The notes under the pieces are model-generated. The model searched no databases and had not been told where the DNA came from. It saw only the letters and a list, made by a program, of their open reading frames with translations. From Verrucomicrobiota bacterium (GTDB lineage: Bacteria; Verrucomicrobiota; Verrucomicrobiia; Chthoniobacterales; Terrimicrobiaceae): a DNA stretch of 64,000 nt. Where the stretch lies: assembly GCA_017305195.1 (NCBI GenBank), contig JAFKMU010000035.1:62001-126000 (forward strand), read 5' to 3'. The translations under genes and the position numbers were made by a program. This document shows, one piece after another, positions 44,975 through 55,536 of this stretch (positions are counted from its first letter, which is position 1; every line of letters begins with the position of its first letter).

Positions 44975-45664
44975 TCAGCGTGCTTCTTCCGTCGTATCCT
45001 GCAGGCGGTATCCGATGCCTGTTTCCGTGCGCAATCCCTCGGCGGGGAAGCCGCGTTCCGTGAGCTTCTTGCGCAGATGGCTCACGTACACGCGCAGGTA
45101 TTGGCTCTGCGAGGTGGCGTTGGGCCCCCATACGGTGGCGAGGAGATGCTTGTGCGTGACGATTTTTCCGGCGTGCCGCGCGAGTTCGCGTAGCAGAGAG
45201 TATTCCGTGGCGGAGAGCGGGAGTTCCTCGCCGTTCACCCAGGCGAGACGCGCGGCGGCGTCGAGGCGCAGCGGGCCGCATTCGATCACGGGATCATTGG
45301 CGGGGGTGGCGCGGCGCAGGGCGACGCGCAGTCGGGCGAGCAGCTCCGCGCTGCTGAAGGGCTTTGTCACATAGTCATCCGCTCCGGCGTCGAGAGCCAG
45401 CACCTTGTCCTCCTCCGCGTCGCGCACGGAGAGGATGAGCACGGGCAGCAGTGTCCACTCGCGCAGGCGGCGCAGGACGGTCACACCATCGAGATCGGGC
45501 AGGCCGAGATCGAGAATGATGGCGTCAGGCTGCCGTGACGCGGCCTCCACCAACCCATCCTGACCGGTCGCGGCCTCGCGGACTTTGTGGCCCACGCCTT
45601 CCAGCACGAGGCGGACGAGCCGCCGGATCTGCGGTTCGTCGTCGATGACGAGGATGTTGCTCAT
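44975..45664 (-). CDS. kdpE: KdpE response regulator
   Basis: A 229-residue OmpR-family regulator. The receiver has IDDEPQIRRLVRLVLEGVGH, phospho-acceptor Asp52 in ILDLGLPDLDG, and the TKPF lysine. The winged-helix domain has LSATEYSLLRELARHAGKIV and the recognition helix near SQSQYLRVYVSHLRKKL. The last gene of kdpABCDE, overlapping kdpD by four bases. It should activate kdp transcription when potassium is low. Confidence 0.96.
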   Translation of the reverse strand: MSNILVIDDEPQIRRLVRLVLEGVGHKVREAATGQDGLVEAASRQPDAIILDLGLPDLDGVTVLRRLREWTLLPVLILSVRDAEEDKVLALDAGADDYVTKPFSSAELLARLRVALRRATPANDPVIECGPLRLDAAARLAWVNGEELPLSATEYSLLRELARHAGKIVTHKHLLATVWGPNATSQSQYLRVYVSHLRKKLTERGFPAEGLRTETGIGYRLQDTTEEAR

Positions 45665-48297
45665 GGCGTGATGAGATTCTCCGCAGATCGTGTCTCGACC
45701 GGCAAGCGCAGGATGAAGCGTGCTCCGCCCTCCGGGCGATTTTCCGCCGTCACCGTTCCTCCGAGCGCCTCGGCGAATCCGCGCACGATCGAGAGGCCGA
45801 GCCCCAGTCCCTTTGAGGCCGTCGAGGAGCCACGACGGAATTTTTCAAATACCGCCTCCGGGTTGTCTCCGAGTCCCGGACCGGCATCGCTCACGGTGAT
45901 TCTCAGTCCATCGATCTCCCCGTCTGCCTCTAGCGTGATGCGCATGCCGCTGCCGTGTTGGGCGGCATTGCGAATGAGATTGGTCAATATCTCCTCCATG
46001 AGTGCGGCATCGACACGGGCCAGAGCGACACCTGGCCCGATGGAGGTCGAGATATCGCACCCGCGCACATCGTCGCCTCCGCGTAGTATCGACTCATCCA
46101 CGATCTCGGCAAGATCGCACCATTCCAGCCGGGGCTGTACAGCGCCGGTCTCGATGCGGGTGATGTCGAGGAGATTGCTCACGATGCGGTTGAGGCGGGC
46201 GGAGGCGATTTGAATCTCGCCCACCAGAGCCCGGCGGTCGCCGATGTCATTAGACAGTCCATCCGCTGCCGTTGAAATGGCGGCGAGGGGCGTGCGGAAT
46301 TCATGCGACACGCTGTCGAGGAGCGTCTTTTGCAATTCCCGCGAGCGCGCCTCGACGGCGGCGGACTGCGCCTGGCGCAGGAGCTGATCGCGTTCGCAGA
46401 CCAACGCGAACTGCGTGGAGAAGGTCTCGACGAGCTGGCGTTCGGCCAGCGTGAGCGGACGAGCCAGCAGCAGTGAAAGCACGCCGGAGACGCGTTCGGC
46501 GTTTTTCAGCGGCAGATGGAAATGCGTTGCCTGCGGCAGAGTGTTGGTGAACTTGCCAGCGACTTCGCCATGCCGGAGGCACCAATCGGCCACGGCCACC
46601 TCGTTGGCATCGAGTTGCGGTCCGGCGGCTTCCGCGAGCGTGCCGTCGTTTTCCAGCGTCACGGTGGCGGAGGTGTTGAGCAGGCTGGAGCAGTGGGTTG
46701 CGAGGTGCTGTGCGGCAGCCTCGGCGCTTTCCGCCGCCGCGATGTCGCGGCTGAATTCATAGAGCGCCACCGCCTGCTGCTCGCGTCGCCGCTCGGCGTT
46801 TTCCCGCTGGCGCAGGCGGGCATTCAGGTGCCCCATGACGAGAGCGACGATGAAGTATGTCGCGAAGAGGATCACGTCATGAGGCGCCCGAATGTAAAAG
46901 GTGTAGTACGGCTTGATGAAGAGGTAATTCCACGCCAGCGCGGTGAGGGTTGCCGTGGCGAGGGTGGGAACTCGCGAGAGCACGGTCGACCCGATGATGA
47001 CGGAAAGCAGGTAAATGAGGCCGACCGTGATGTAGCCGACCGAATCCCGGATCGTGAGGCCAAGCACGGTGGTGGCCAGCACGATCAGAGCGCCAATGCC
47101 CATCTCACGGGCGAATTTCGGACGCCGGAAATCCGACAGATCAAACCGCCAGCCGCCCGCGCTTTTCTCCGCACGGACGACATAGATGTCGATGTCGCCG
47201 CTGCGGCGTATGAGCTTGTCCACGAGCGAGCCGCCGCGCAGGAGATCGAGGAGGGGATGGTTGAGCGGCTTGCCCACGACGATCTGGGTGACGTTGTGTT
47301 CGCGGGCGACGCGCAGCAGCGTCTCGGTGACATCCTCCCCGCCATAGGTGACGACCTCGGCGCCGAGGGAGCGCGCCAGCGCGAGGTTGCGCTCCAGGCG
47401 CGTGCGCTCCTCGTCGGAGAGCGCCCGCCCGCTGTCGATGAAGGCCGCCATCCATGTCCCATGCGTGAGGCTGCAAATCCTTCGCGTCCATCGAATGAGA
47501 TGGCCGGAGAACGGGCTCGGGCCGACCGCGACGAGATAGCGCTCGTTGGATTTCCACGGTCCGCTGATGCTCTGCGTGCGCAGGTAGTCGCGCACGTCGC
47601 GATCCGCCCGCTCGGCGGAAATTCGCAGGGCGATTTCACGCAGGGCTTTCAGGTTTCCCTCGCGGAAAAAATTGTCGGAGGCGGTGACGGCGCGTTCGCC
47701 GAGGTAGACCTTGCCTTCGCCGAGTCGCTTGCGGAGTTCGGTGGGGGAGATGTCGATCAGCTCGAGTTCTGTCGCCTGATCGAGGAGGGAATCCGGCACG
47801 GCTTCGCGTGCGGGCGCTCCGGTGATCTGCGCCACCACATCGCGGTAGCTCTCGACATGCTGGACGTTGAGCGTGGTGTAGACATCGATCCCGGCGGCGA
47901 GGATTTCCTCCACGTCCTGCCAGCGCTTCGGGTGGCGGGAGCCGGGGGCGTTGGTATGCGCCAGTTCGTCGATGACGGCGAGTTGAGGCCGCGCGGTGAG
48001 CAGCGCGTCGAGGTCAAACTCCTCGATCTGCACGCCGCGGTGCGTGATCTGGCGGCGAGGGACATGTGGCAGCCCGGTGGTCAGCGCGATGGTCTCGATG
48101 CGGCCATGGGTTTCGACATAGCCGATCATCACCCGCACGCCCTCCTCCTGCCGCTGCTGGGCGGCCAGCAGCATGGCGTAGGTCTTGCCCACGCCCGGGC
48201 ACATCCCGAGGAAAACCTTGAGCCGTCCCCGGGTGCTTTCCGCCTTGGCGATTCCCGCCAGCAGGGCGTCGGGATCGGGCCGCCGTTCGTCGTTCAC
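45661..48297 (-). CDS. kdpD: KdpD potassium-sensing histidine kinase
   Basis: An 878-residue full-length KdpD. The N-terminal KdpD domain begins LKVFLGMCPGVGKTYAMLLA with Walker A at 31-39 and HTNAPGSRHPKRWQDVEEIL; a UspA-like domain (about 250-375) follows; four membrane helices lie about 400-490; a GAF-like region (about 515-640) precedes HisKA with His665 (SVSHEFRTPLAA) and the ATPase boxes NLIRNAAQHG, SDAGPGLG and GLGLGLSIV. It starts four bases after kdpC. No truncation. Confidence 0.97.
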   Translation of the reverse strand: MNDERRPDPDALLAGIAKAESTRGRLKVFLGMCPGVGKTYAMLLAAQQRQEEGVRVMIGYVETHGRIETIALTTGLPHVPRRQITHRGVQIEEFDLDALLTARPQLAVIDELAHTNAPGSRHPKRWQDVEEILAAGIDVYTTLNVQHVESYRDVVAQITGAPAREAVPDSLLDQATELELIDISPTELRKRLGEGKVYLGERAVTASDNFFREGNLKALREIALRISAERADRDVRDYLRTQSISGPWKSNERYLVAVGPSPFSGHLIRWTRRICSLTHGTWMAAFIDSGRALSDEERTRLERNLALARSLGAEVVTYGGEDVTETLLRVAREHNVTQIVVGKPLNHPLLDLLRGGSLVDKLIRRSGDIDIYVVRAEKSAGGWRFDLSDFRRPKFAREMGIGALIVLATTVLGLTIRDSVGYITVGLIYLLSVIIGSTVLSRVPTLATATLTALAWNYLFIKPYYTFYIRAPHDVILFATYFIVALVMGHLNARLRQRENAERRREQQAVALYEFSRDIAAAESAEAAAQHLATHCSSLLNTSATVTLENDGTLAEAAGPQLDANEVAVADWCLRHGEVAGKFTNTLPQATHFHLPLKNAERVSGVLSLLLARPLTLAERQLVETFSTQFALVCERDQLLRQAQSAAVEARSRELQKTLLDSVSHEFRTPLAAISTAADGLSNDIGDRRALVGEIQIASARLNRIVSNLLDITRIETGAVQPRLEWCDLAEIVDESILRGGDDVRGCDISTSIGPGVALARVDAALMEEILTNLIRNAAQHGSGMRITLEADGEIDGLRITVSDAGPGLGDNPEAVFEKFRRGSSTASKGLGLGLSIVRGFAEALGGTVTAENRPEGGARFILRLPVETRSAENLITP

Positions 48298-48301
48298 CGG
48301 A

Positions 48302-48853
48302 CTATTTTAGCGCATCCAGCGCACGATTCAGCAGCAAAACATTCACCCGGGCCTGACCGAGGAAGCCAAGCTGCGGCCCCTCGGTGGCGTTCGCGACGAG
48401 ATGGCGGACGACCTCGGGCGGAAGCTGGCGAGCCTCCGCGACCCGGGCGACCTGGTATTCCGCCGCCTCCGGGGAAATATGTGGATCGAGTCCGCTGCCG
48501 GAGGCGTAGAGCAGATCGGCTGGCGTGTTGGGGCCAAGGGTGGCGCGGCGTTCCTCCACTGCCGCCGCCAGCTTTGCGCTGGTGAACCCCTGATTGCTTG
48601 CGCCCGAGGGCACGGCCCCGTAGTCGGAGGCCGAGGGGCGGGGCCAGAAGTATTTCGGCGCGGTGAATTTCTGCGCGACCAGCTCCGAGCCGACGGGTTG
48701 ACCCGCCGGGCCGACGAGGCTGCCGTTGGCCGCCTGCGGGAAGAGCGCCTGGGCGAGGCCGGTCATGGCCAGCGGGTAGGCGAGGCCGGTCAGCACGGTG
48801 AAGACCACGATGGCCCGGAGCGCGACGAGATAATCGATGAGGATGTTTTTCAT
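48302..48853 (-). CDS. kdpC: K+-transporting ATPase subunit C
   Basis: A 183-residue single-helix subunit. The membrane helix (about 12-34) is followed by LVGPAGQPVGSELVAQKFTA, KYFWPRPSASDYGAVPSGAS and the DLLYASGSGLDPHISPEAAE block typical of KdpC. It assists ATP and potassium binding in the KdpFABC complex. It lies four bases after kdpB. Confidence 0.96.
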   Translation of the reverse strand: MKNILIDYLVALRAIVVFTVLTGLAYPLAMTGLAQALFPQAANGSLVGPAGQPVGSELVAQKFTAPKYFWPRPSASDYGAVPSGASNQGFTSAKLAAAVEERRATLGPNTPADLLYASGSGLDPHISPEAAEYQVARVAEARQLPPEVVRHLVANATEGPQLGFLGQARVNVLLLNRALDALK

Positions 48854-48857
48854 GGGT

Positions 48858-50939
48858 TTAAGCGAGGTGAAGAGCCACGAGCAGCATGTCGATCAGCTTG
48901 ATGCCGACAAAGGGCGCGATGACGCCGCCGATGCCGTAGATGATGATGTTGCGCAGGAGGACTTGTGACGCTCCGGTCGCCCGGTAGGTCACGCCGCGCA
49001 GGGCCAGCGGGATGAGGGCGATGATGATGAGGGCGTTGAAGATCACCGCGCTCAGGATCGCGCTCTCCGGCGAGTGCAGGCCCATGATGTTCAGCGCGGC
49101 GAGGGGACCGGGAGCGCCGGGTTTCAGAGCATACAAGGCCGCAAACATCGCGGGCAGGATGGCGAAGTACTTTGCCACGTCGTTCGCGATGCTGAAGGTC
49201 GTCAGCGCTCCGCGGGTCATGAGGAGCTGCTTGCCGATCTCGACGACCTCGATGAGCTTCGTCGGGTTGCTGTCGAGGTCGACCATGTTGCCCGCCTCGC
49301 GGGCCGCCTGCGTGCCGGTGTTCATCGCCACGCCCACGTCGGCCTGGGCCAGAGCGGGGGCGTCGTTCGTTCCGTCGCCCGTCATGGCCACGAGGTGTCC
49401 CTCGGCCTGCTCGGCGCGGATGCGCTGGAGCTTCATCTCCGGCGTGGCCTCGGCCATGAACTCATCCACGCCTGCCTCGGCCGCGATGGCTGCCGCCGTT
49501 GTCGGATTGTCGCCCGTGATCATCACGGTGCGGATGCCCATCTTGCGGAGCTGACTGAAGCGCTCCTTGATGCCGCCTTTCACCACGTCCTTCAGGTGGA
49601 TCACGCCGAGCACGGTCACGCCCTCCGCCACGACAAGCGGAGTGCCTCCGGCCTTGGAAATGGCCTCCACGGCGTGGCGCACCTGCGAAGGGAATTTGCC
49701 GCCCAGCCTTTCGACCTCCTGGCGGATCGCCTCGGCTGCGCCCTTGCGGATGCAGCGCGGCGTCATGGGCGTTCCGTGGTCGTCGACCTTGATGTCGATG
49801 CCGCTCATGCGGGTCTGCGCGGTGAAGGGCACGAAGTCCACGTGCGAGGGCAGGAAGTCCCGGGCGCGAAGGCCGTGGAGATCCTTGGCCAGCACGACGA
49901 TGGAGCGGCCCTCCGGGGTTTCATCGGCCAGCGACGAGAGCTGCGCGGCTTCCGCGAGCTGGCGCTCCTCCACGCCCGGCGTGGGGTGGAAGGCCGTCGC
50001 CATGCGGTTGCCCAGCGTGATCGTGCCGGTCTTGTCCAGCAGCAGCACATCGATATCGCCCGCCGCCTCGACCGCGCGGCCGCTGGTGGCGATGACATTG
50101 CGGCGGATCATGCGGTCGATGCCGCTGATGCCGATGGCGCTGAGCAGCGCGCCGATGGTCGTGGGAATCAAGCACACCAGCAGCGAAACCAGGACCGGGG
50201 CGCTGGTATTGACAACGCCCTGCTGTCCTGCCGCCTGTTCGCTGTAGGCGGAAAACGCGGGCAGGGTGAAGACTGCAAAGAGAAACAGCACCGTGATGCT
50301 CACGAGCAGGATGCCGAGGGCGATCTCATTGGGCGTCTTCTGGCGGCGCGCGCCCTCGACCATCGCGATCATGCGGTCGAGGAAGCCCGCGCCCGGATCG
50401 GCGCTGATGCGGATGACGATGCGATCGCTTAATACGCGCGTACCGCCAGTGACGGCGCTGTGGTCGCCGCCGCTTTCACGGATGACCGGGGCGGATTCCC
50501 CGGTGATGGCCGCCTCGTCGACCGAGGCCACGCCCTCGACCACCTCGCCATCGGCGGGGATCGGGTCGTTCGCTTCGCACACCACGAGATCGCCCTTGCG
50601 GAGTTCCGTCGAGGCGACACGCTCCTCCGCGCCGTTGCGTAGTCGGCGCGCCATCGTCTGGGTGCGGGCCTGTCGCAGAGCGTTGGCCTGGGCCTTGCCG
50701 CGCCCCTCCGCCATGGCCTCGGCAAAGTTGGCAAAGAGCACGGTGAACCACAGCCAGATCGCGATTTGCAGGTTGAAGCCCGAGAAGCTCGTGAACAGCG
50801 TCACCGTCGTCCAGATGGCCCCGAGGAACACCACGAGCATGACGGGGTTTTTCACCTGCTCGCGCGGATCGAGCTTGAGGAACGAATCGCGGATGGCCGC
50901 GGGAATCAGTTGGGAATAGTCAGTCTTGGAAGCACTCAT
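48858..50939 (-). CDS. kdpB: K+-transporting ATPase ATP-binding subunit B
   Basis: A 693-residue P-type ATPase of the class IA type. The phosphorylation motif [12 protein letters not shown] has Asp302; the actuator TGES is at 147-150, [18 protein letters not shown] is the hinge region, and [20 protein letters not shown] is typical. The TGES serine, which is regulatory in E. coli KdpB, is present. It powers KdpA. Confidence 0.97.
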   Translation of the reverse strand: MSASKTDYSQLIPAAIRDSFLKLDPREQVKNPVMLVVFLGAIWTTVTLFTSFSGFNLQIAIWLWFTVLFANFAEAMAEGRGKAQANALRQARTQTMARRLRNGAEERVASTELRKGDLVVCEANDPIPADGEVVEGVASVDEAAITGESAPVIRESGGDHSAVTGGTRVLSDRIVIRISADPGAGFLDRMIAMVEGARRQKTPNEIALGILLVSITVLFLFAVFTLPAFSAYSEQAAGQQGVVNTSAPVLVSLLVCLIPTTIGALLSAIGISGIDRMIRRNVIATSGRAVEAAGDIDVLLLDKTGTITLGNRMATAFHPTPGVEERQLAEAAQLSSLADETPEGRSIVVLAKDLHGLRARDFLPSHVDFVPFTAQTRMSGIDIKVDDHGTPMTPRCIRKGAAEAIRQEVERLGGKFPSQVRHAVEAISKAGGTPLVVAEGVTVLGVIHLKDVVKGGIKERFSQLRKMGIRTVMITGDNPTTAAAIAAEAGVDEFMAEATPEMKLQRIRAEQAEGHLVAMTGDGTNDAPALAQADVGVAMNTGTQAAREAGNMVDLDSNPTKLIEVVEIGKQLLMTRGALTTFSIANDVAKYFAILPAMFAALYALKPGAPGPLAALNIMGLHSPESAILSAVIFNALIIIALIPLALRGVTYRATGASQVLLRNIIIYGIGGVIAPFVGIKLIDMLLVALHLA

Positions 50940-50955
50940 AATGTGAGTCGATGGA

Positions 50956-52635
50956 TTAGAACGTGCGGCCCTGGAGCATCACCATGTGCTCCGAGATCGG
51001 GCCGAGGGTGAGGGCGGGCAGGAAGAACAGCGCGCTCACGATCAGGATCACGCTCACGAGGAGCGCGGCAAAGAGCGGCGTGTTCGTCGGGAAGGTGCCG
51101 GGCGAGGGCGGTGCGGCGGTCTTGCGCACCATGCTGCCCGCGATCATCAGGGCCGGGATGATGACGATGAATCGTCCAATCAACATCCCCGCGCCGAGCA
51201 TGAGATTGTAAAACGGCGTGTCGACCGTGAGCCCGGCGAAGGCGCTGCCGTTGTTGCCCAGTGCCGACGCGAAGGCGTAAAGGATCTCGCTCAGCCCATG
51301 CGGTCCGGCATTGGCCAGGCTCGTGAGCCCGGCGGGGATCGATGACGCGATGGCCGCGCCGACGAGGATCAGGCCGCTCGGGACGAAGAGCGCGATGACG
51401 GCGAGACGCACCTCGCGCGCCTCGATCTTCTTGCCCAGGTACTCCGGTGTGCGGCCCACCATCAGCCCGGCGATGAAGACCGTCAGCAGGACATACATGA
51501 GCATGCCATACATGCCCGCACCCACGCCCCCGTAGATCACCTCGCCGAGCTTCATGTTGAGCATTGCCACCATTCCGGCGATGGGCGACAGGCTGTCGTG
51601 CATGGAATTGACTGACCCATTCGAGGCGTCGGTTGTGACGGTCGACCACAGCACGCTGTTCATCACGCCGAGCCTCTGCTCCTTGCCCTCCATGTTGATA
51701 GGGACATGCGTGACCGGGTTGGGCTGGCTTTCCGCCCACCAGCTTGCCGCGAAGCCCGCGAGGAACAGGACGAACATCGCGCCAAAGAGCGCCCAGCCCT
51801 GTCGGCTATCGCCGACTATGAGGCCGAAAGTGTAGGTGAGCGCCGCCGGGATGAGGAAGATGGCGAGCAGTTCGAGGAAGTTCGTCAGCGGCGTCGGGTT
51901 CTCAAAGGGATGCGCGCTGTTCACGCCGAAGAACCCGCCGCCATTCGTGCCGAGCTGCTTGATCGCGATCTGCGAGGCGGCCGGGCCCATGGGAATGGAC
52001 TGCTGCGCGCCCTCCATGGTTGTGGCTGTGACGTAACCCGAGAGGCTCTGCACCACGCCCTGGCCAGCCAGTACGATGGAAAACAGGATCGCCAGCGGGA
52101 GTAGTACATACAAAACGGTGCGCACGAGGTCGGCCCAGAAATTGCCCACTGTCGTACCCGTGCGCCGGACAAATCCCCGGATAAGCCCGAGCATCACGGC
52201 CACGCCCACGGCGGGGCTTACGAAATTCTGCACCGTCAGGCCCGCCATCTGGCTGAAGTAGCTCATCGCCGCCTCGCCCGAGTAAGCCTGCCAGTTCGTG
52301 TTCGTCACGAAGCTGATCGCGGTGTTCAGCGCGAGGAAGAACTTGATTCCCGGCAGATTTTGCGGATTCAAAGGCAGGAATCCCTGCCCCATCAGGATGG
52401 CCAGGAGCACCGCCAGCCCGATGACGTTGAAGGCGATGAGGGCTCCCGCGTATTGCTTCCAGCTCATCTCGCGCAGCTCGCGGATGCCGCAGAGCCGGTA
52501 GATGGCTGTCTCGACCGGGGCGAGAAACCGCCACCGCCCTTCCAATACCCGGGCCATGTACAGGCCCAGCGGGGGAGTCAATAGAATGAGTGCCGCCGCG
52601 AAGAGCGCGGCCTGAAGAATGTCCAATGCGAACAT
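50956..52635 (-). CDS. kdpA: K+-transporting ATPase subunit A (channel-like)
   Basis: A 559-residue membrane subunit starting [20 protein letters not shown] (ATG at 52635, preceded by GGAGAATGGGGGC; a TTG six codons upstream is less likely). Ten helices are expected. Selectivity-loop segments include [16 protein letters not shown] and [17 protein letters not shown], as in KdpA. The small kdpF gene, often upstream, was not found. It heads kdpABCDE. Confidence 0.96.
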   Translation of the reverse strand: MFALDILQAALFAAALILLTPPLGLYMARVLEGRWRFLAPVETAIYRLCGIRELREMSWKQYAGALIAFNVIGLAVLLAILMGQGFLPLNPQNLPGIKFFLALNTAISFVTNTNWQAYSGEAAMSYFSQMAGLTVQNFVSPAVGVAVMLGLIRGFVRRTGTTVGNFWADLVRTVLYVLLPLAILFSIVLAGQGVVQSLSGYVTATTMEGAQQSIPMGPAASQIAIKQLGTNGGGFFGVNSAHPFENPTPLTNFLELLAIFLIPAALTYTFGLIVGDSRQGWALFGAMFVLFLAGFAASWWAESQPNPVTHVPINMEGKEQRLGVMNSVLWSTVTTDASNGSVNSMHDSLSPIAGMVAMLNMKLGEVIYGGVGAGMYGMLMYVLLTVFIAGLMVGRTPEYLGKKIEAREVRLAVIALFVPSGLILVGAAIASSIPAGLTSLANAGPHGLSEILYAFASALGNNGSAFAGLTVDTPFYNLMLGAGMLIGRFIVIIPALMIAGSMVRKTAAPPSPGTFPTNTPLFAALLVSVILIVSALFFLPALTLGPISEHMVMLQGRTF

Positions 52636-52690
52636 GCCCCCATTCTCCGGCAATATCGGCTCTCACTGTGAGTTAAAGGCCCTCCTGCGG

Positions 52691-52711
52691 ACGTTAAAAA
52701 AGCGTAAAAGA
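52691..52711 (-). promoter_or_regulatory. candidate KdpE operator of the kdp promoter
   Basis: The minus-strand sequence TCTTTTACGCTTTTTTAACGT, about 56 bases before the kdpA start, resembles the T-rich E. coli KdpE site (T-rich runs with a central ACTTTTTTTAC pattern) as I remember it. Position upstream of kdpA fits. A clear -10 was not identified. Confidence 0.4.
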
Positions 52712-52817
52712 CCACGGGTCGGGAGTCTTTATCCTCAGAGGCAACCAGGTGCATGGGAACTTTTTCGGTTGCGGCAAGCGTTCGCCGCAACGATACTACC
52801 CGTTCTTTTCCCAGGGC

Positions 52818-53651
52818 ATGAAGCTGCTTGCACCAACAGTATTGGCACTGGCTATGATCTCGTCGGTTTTTGCGGCTGAGGCTCAGTCGCCAATAGCCTC
52901 GAGTCTCGATTTCCAGAAATTCGCGATGAAACTTCGCGAAAATGCCCTGTTGCAGGTTGCACCCCAGGTGGTTACGCCATCCAGCCCGGGAGCGGGGTTC
53001 AACCGCTACCCGTGGAAACGCAATATCATGACCACCGTTTTCTGGGTTGGCGAGCGTCCCACCGTCAATAATCCGGTGCCGAACTACAAAAGCTCGTGGG
53101 ATCCGCTCTGGGCTCGCAACTACGGCGGTTATGACAATCCAGACCCCTCCCGGCGCCGCAACTTCCTCCCCGCCAATTTCGTTCCCCGCCAAAATCCCTT
53201 TTACGTCGCCCTCCCGTATAATGATGTGACGAGGGGTACGACCAAGCCCGAGTCCCGCAAGGTCATCCCGTGGTTCAAGCAGGCCTTCGAACGCCCGGGC
53301 AAATCCGTCTGCAAAGGCCGCTGGATCGCCATCCGTTTTGGCAGCCGCATTTGCTATGCCCAGTGGGAGGATTGCGGTCCGTTCCGCACGGATCACTTCC
53401 AGTACGTTTTTGGAAACGACCGTCCCCGCCCGAATCTCAACCAGGGCGCCGGTCTCGATATCTCTCCGGCTGTGCGCGACTACCTCGGCATGGGCAACAA
53501 GGATGTGACCGACTGGAAGTTCGTCGAGGCCCGTGATGTCCCCGCTGGTCCGTGGACGAAGTACGGTGACAACAACACCTTCGTCCTCCAGCGTCGCGGC
53601 GCGAATCTCTTTCTCGTCGATCGCAACAACGCCTACGGCGCCCGCCGCTAG
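52818..53651 (+). CDS. secreted protein with double-psi beta-barrel-like domain
   Basis: A 277-residue exported protein starting MKLLAPTVLALAMISSVFAA (ATG at 52818), with a Sec signal peptide. The central part has VCKGRWIAIRFGSRICYAQWEDCGPF and NLNQGAGLDISPAVRDYLGM, which follows the RlpA-type pattern of D-[RC]-G-P-F ... [IL]-D-[LI]-S-x-A ... LG. This is a fold-level inference. The ending LVDRNNAYGARR has no motif. It is divergent from kdpA and may share the regulatory region. Confidence 0.7.
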   Translation: MKLLAPTVLALAMISSVFAAEAQSPIASSLDFQKFAMKLRENALLQVAPQVVTPSSPGAGFNRYPWKRNIMTTVFWVGERPTVNNPVPNYKSSWDPLWARNYGGYDNPDPSRRRNFLPANFVPRQNPFYVALPYNDVTRGTTKPESRKVIPWFKQAFERPGKSVCKGRWIAIRFGSRICYAQWEDCGPFRTDHFQYVFGNDRPRPNLNQGAGLDISPAVRDYLGMGNKDVTDWKFVEARDVPAGPWTKYGDNNTFVLQRRGANLFLVDRNNAYGARR

Positions 53652-53751
53652 CTGGCCGGGCTTTACCGGGAGTTTTTTGACCGCTCTCCGGCTCCTCGCT
53701 TTCCCGTCGCAGGGCGCTCGCGGATTCCGGCAACGCCGTCCCTGAGCTCCT

Positions 53752-55149
53752 CTAGTAGTTGTTCAGGGTTTTCCACCCGCTTCCCGGCGGAGGTGTTTGC
53801 TGGGATCGGGGCTGGTATTGGGAACGTGAGGGCGGTTGTTGTTGTTGATACTGTTGCTGCTGGCGTTGGCGGTCTTGTTGCTGCTGGAGCTGCTGCTGCA
53901 TGGCGTCGCGCTGTTTTTGCAGGGCTTCCGTCTGGCGCTGCTGCTGGTCGATCTGGCTTTGCTGCATCTGGCGCATCCGCTCCTGCTGGGCCTCCTGGAT
54001 CTTGCGGTTGCGATCCTGCATCTCCTGCTGTTGCTGTTGGATGCGGGTCGCCGTGTCGGGCTGCGGGGTTTGTTGCTGGAGGTTTCGACGCCGTTGTTCG
54101 TTCTCCTCGACCTGGGCTTGCTGGGCCTGCTGCTGACGGTAGCGGGGGTCGCCCGGGCGGGCTTCGTTCGATTGCTGTGCCGGTGTCGGCGTGGCCGCCT
54201 GGTTCTGCGGCGGGGTGGTGACTGGAATGCCGGCTACCGGGTAACCAACGACACGGCGGGAGGGCTGGATGACCGTCGCTTGCCCTGCCGGTGTCGGCTG
54301 GGCGTTGACGCGCTGGCCGGGGGTGCTCCGTGGGCGGGAGACATGGCTGGTGATACTTCGCTGGGTCGTGGCGGAAAATATGGGATAAACCTTTGGTGCG
54401 AGGACGGGCAGCACCCCTTGTTTGAGGAGATTCTGGCGATCGACCGATGCGGGCCAGCCATCTGTGCTCTGGCAGCGCTGGAGCTGGTACCGGGGGATGG
54501 GATATTGCACCCGGCGATTGATCCGGTCGTAATCGGGTCCGGCGCAGTAAATTGCGTTGTTCCGCACGGTGATGATCGTCACGTTCGCGGTTCCCCCGAT
54601 GATGGTGATATTCTGCCCGACCGGCAGGAGCACCGGACGCATGGCGGGCCAGCCGAGGTGCTGCACGGGGCAGAAGTTGTAATACTGCGGCCCGATGCTG
54701 TACGACACGTCGACCGTGGTTGAGAACCCCGAGGAAGGCTGCCAAACCGCTTCGGGGGGTAGGGGAGCCCAGCCGACGTAATCATCGTCGGTTCTCCAGG
54801 AGACCCAGGCCGGAGCCCATTCATACCCCGGCACCCAGATCCATCCGCCGTCGTCCAGAGTAGTCCAGCGGCCATAGTGATATACGATCCATCCCCATGG
54901 CTCGTTCGACATCCAGGTCCACCCGGCGTCGGTTTGCGCCCAGCGTCCATCCGTGTAAGGCCGCCAGCCCGGATCGACCTTCGGCCGCCAGCTCATCCCG
55001 TAGTCCTGGACATTGATCCACTCGCCGTAGGGGGAGAGTTCCTGGAAAAAAGTGTCAAAAGTGACCGGAGATTGGGTCTGCGCCGGAGCGGGAGACGCAA
55101 AAAATCCCAGCAGGGCGACGAGCGCAGCCAGGAGGAGGGAAGGTTTCAT
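53752..55149 (-). CDS. DUF6600-like secreted protein with a Gln-rich C-terminus
   Basis: A 465-residue exported protein: signal peptide MKPSLLLAALVALLGFFASP then repeated Trp-rich modules (about 35-150) such as YGMSWRPKVDPGWRPYTDGR, GWTWMSNEPWGWIVYHYGRW, EWAPAWVSWRTDDDYVGWAP and ending PLPPEAVW. This is the signature I associate with the DUF6600 family. From about 325 to the end the chain is Gln-rich with coiled-coil heptads (QQQQEMQDRNRKIQEAQQER) and a long Q/P tract. Function unknown; likely cell-envelope related. Confidence 0.82.
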   Translation of the reverse strand: MKPSLLLAALVALLGFFASPAPAQTQSPVTFDTFFQELSPYGEWINVQDYGMSWRPKVDPGWRPYTDGRWAQTDAGWTWMSNEPWGWIVYHYGRWTTLDDGGWIWVPGYEWAPAWVSWRTDDDYVGWAPLPPEAVWQPSSGFSTTVDVSYSIGPQYYNFCPVQHLGWPAMRPVLLPVGQNITIIGGTANVTIITVRNNAIYCAGPDYDRINRRVQYPIPRYQLQRCQSTDGWPASVDRQNLLKQGVLPVLAPKVYPIFSATTQRSITSHVSRPRSTPGQRVNAQPTPAGQATVIQPSRRVVGYPVAGIPVTTPPQNQAATPTPAQQSNEARPGDPRYRQQQAQQAQVEENEQRRRNLQQQTPQPDTATRIQQQQQEMQDRNRKIQEAQQERMRQMQQSQIDQQQRQTEALQKQRDAMQQQLQQQQDRQRQQQQYQQQQPPSRSQYQPRSQQTPPPGSGWKTLNNY

Positions 55150-55250
55150 AAAATGGCCTCAGAGCGGAGTTTAGCGCGATTCCGGGGAACTTCCACCGGT
55201 CTCTTGAGAAATCGTAACGCAGCAATCTCACTCGGGGGATGTTTTTCATT

Positions 55251-55278
55251 TTGACAGGCATTTCGCGTTTGGTACGTT
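55251..55278 (+). promoter_or_regulatory. candidate promoter of the tRNA-Thr-tuf-secE-nusG operon
   Basis: A perfect TTGACA (55251-55256) is followed 16 bases later by TACGTT (55273-55278), a weak -10. It lies 138 bases before the tRNA-Thr gene. Highly expressed operons often carry such a -35. No second candidate was clearer. Confidence 0.45.
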
Positions 55279-55309
55279 TTCCGTCCCTCTTCAATAAGGG
55301 ATGAAGACT

Positions 55310-55343
55310 CTAGCCGTTTCGCGGAATACGGGACAACGGTTAG
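55310..55343 (+). promoter_or_regulatory. leader hairpin before tRNA-Thr and tuf
   Basis: CTAGCCGTT and AACGGTTAG form a nearly perfect nine-bp stem (one G-U) closed by a 16-base loop, followed by GGGTTTTACG. It is in the 5' leader of the operon and may be involved in RNA processing or attenuation. Confidence 0.4.
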
Positions 55344-55415
55344 GGTTTTACGCCCTTTTGCAGATGGACAAAAAACGCAGATGCGTCCTAGTTCTTTATG
55401 GCTCAGGCCTTATAT

Positions 55416-55491
<76 letters not shown>

Positions 55492-55536
55492 CCCCTGAAG
55501 AACGACGCGCCTGTCAAACCAAACGCAACCCTTAAG

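Noticed and set aside
46516-48585. 689-codon plus-strand open frame
   Set aside because: Antisense to kdpD and kdpC; no domain and shadow-like composition.
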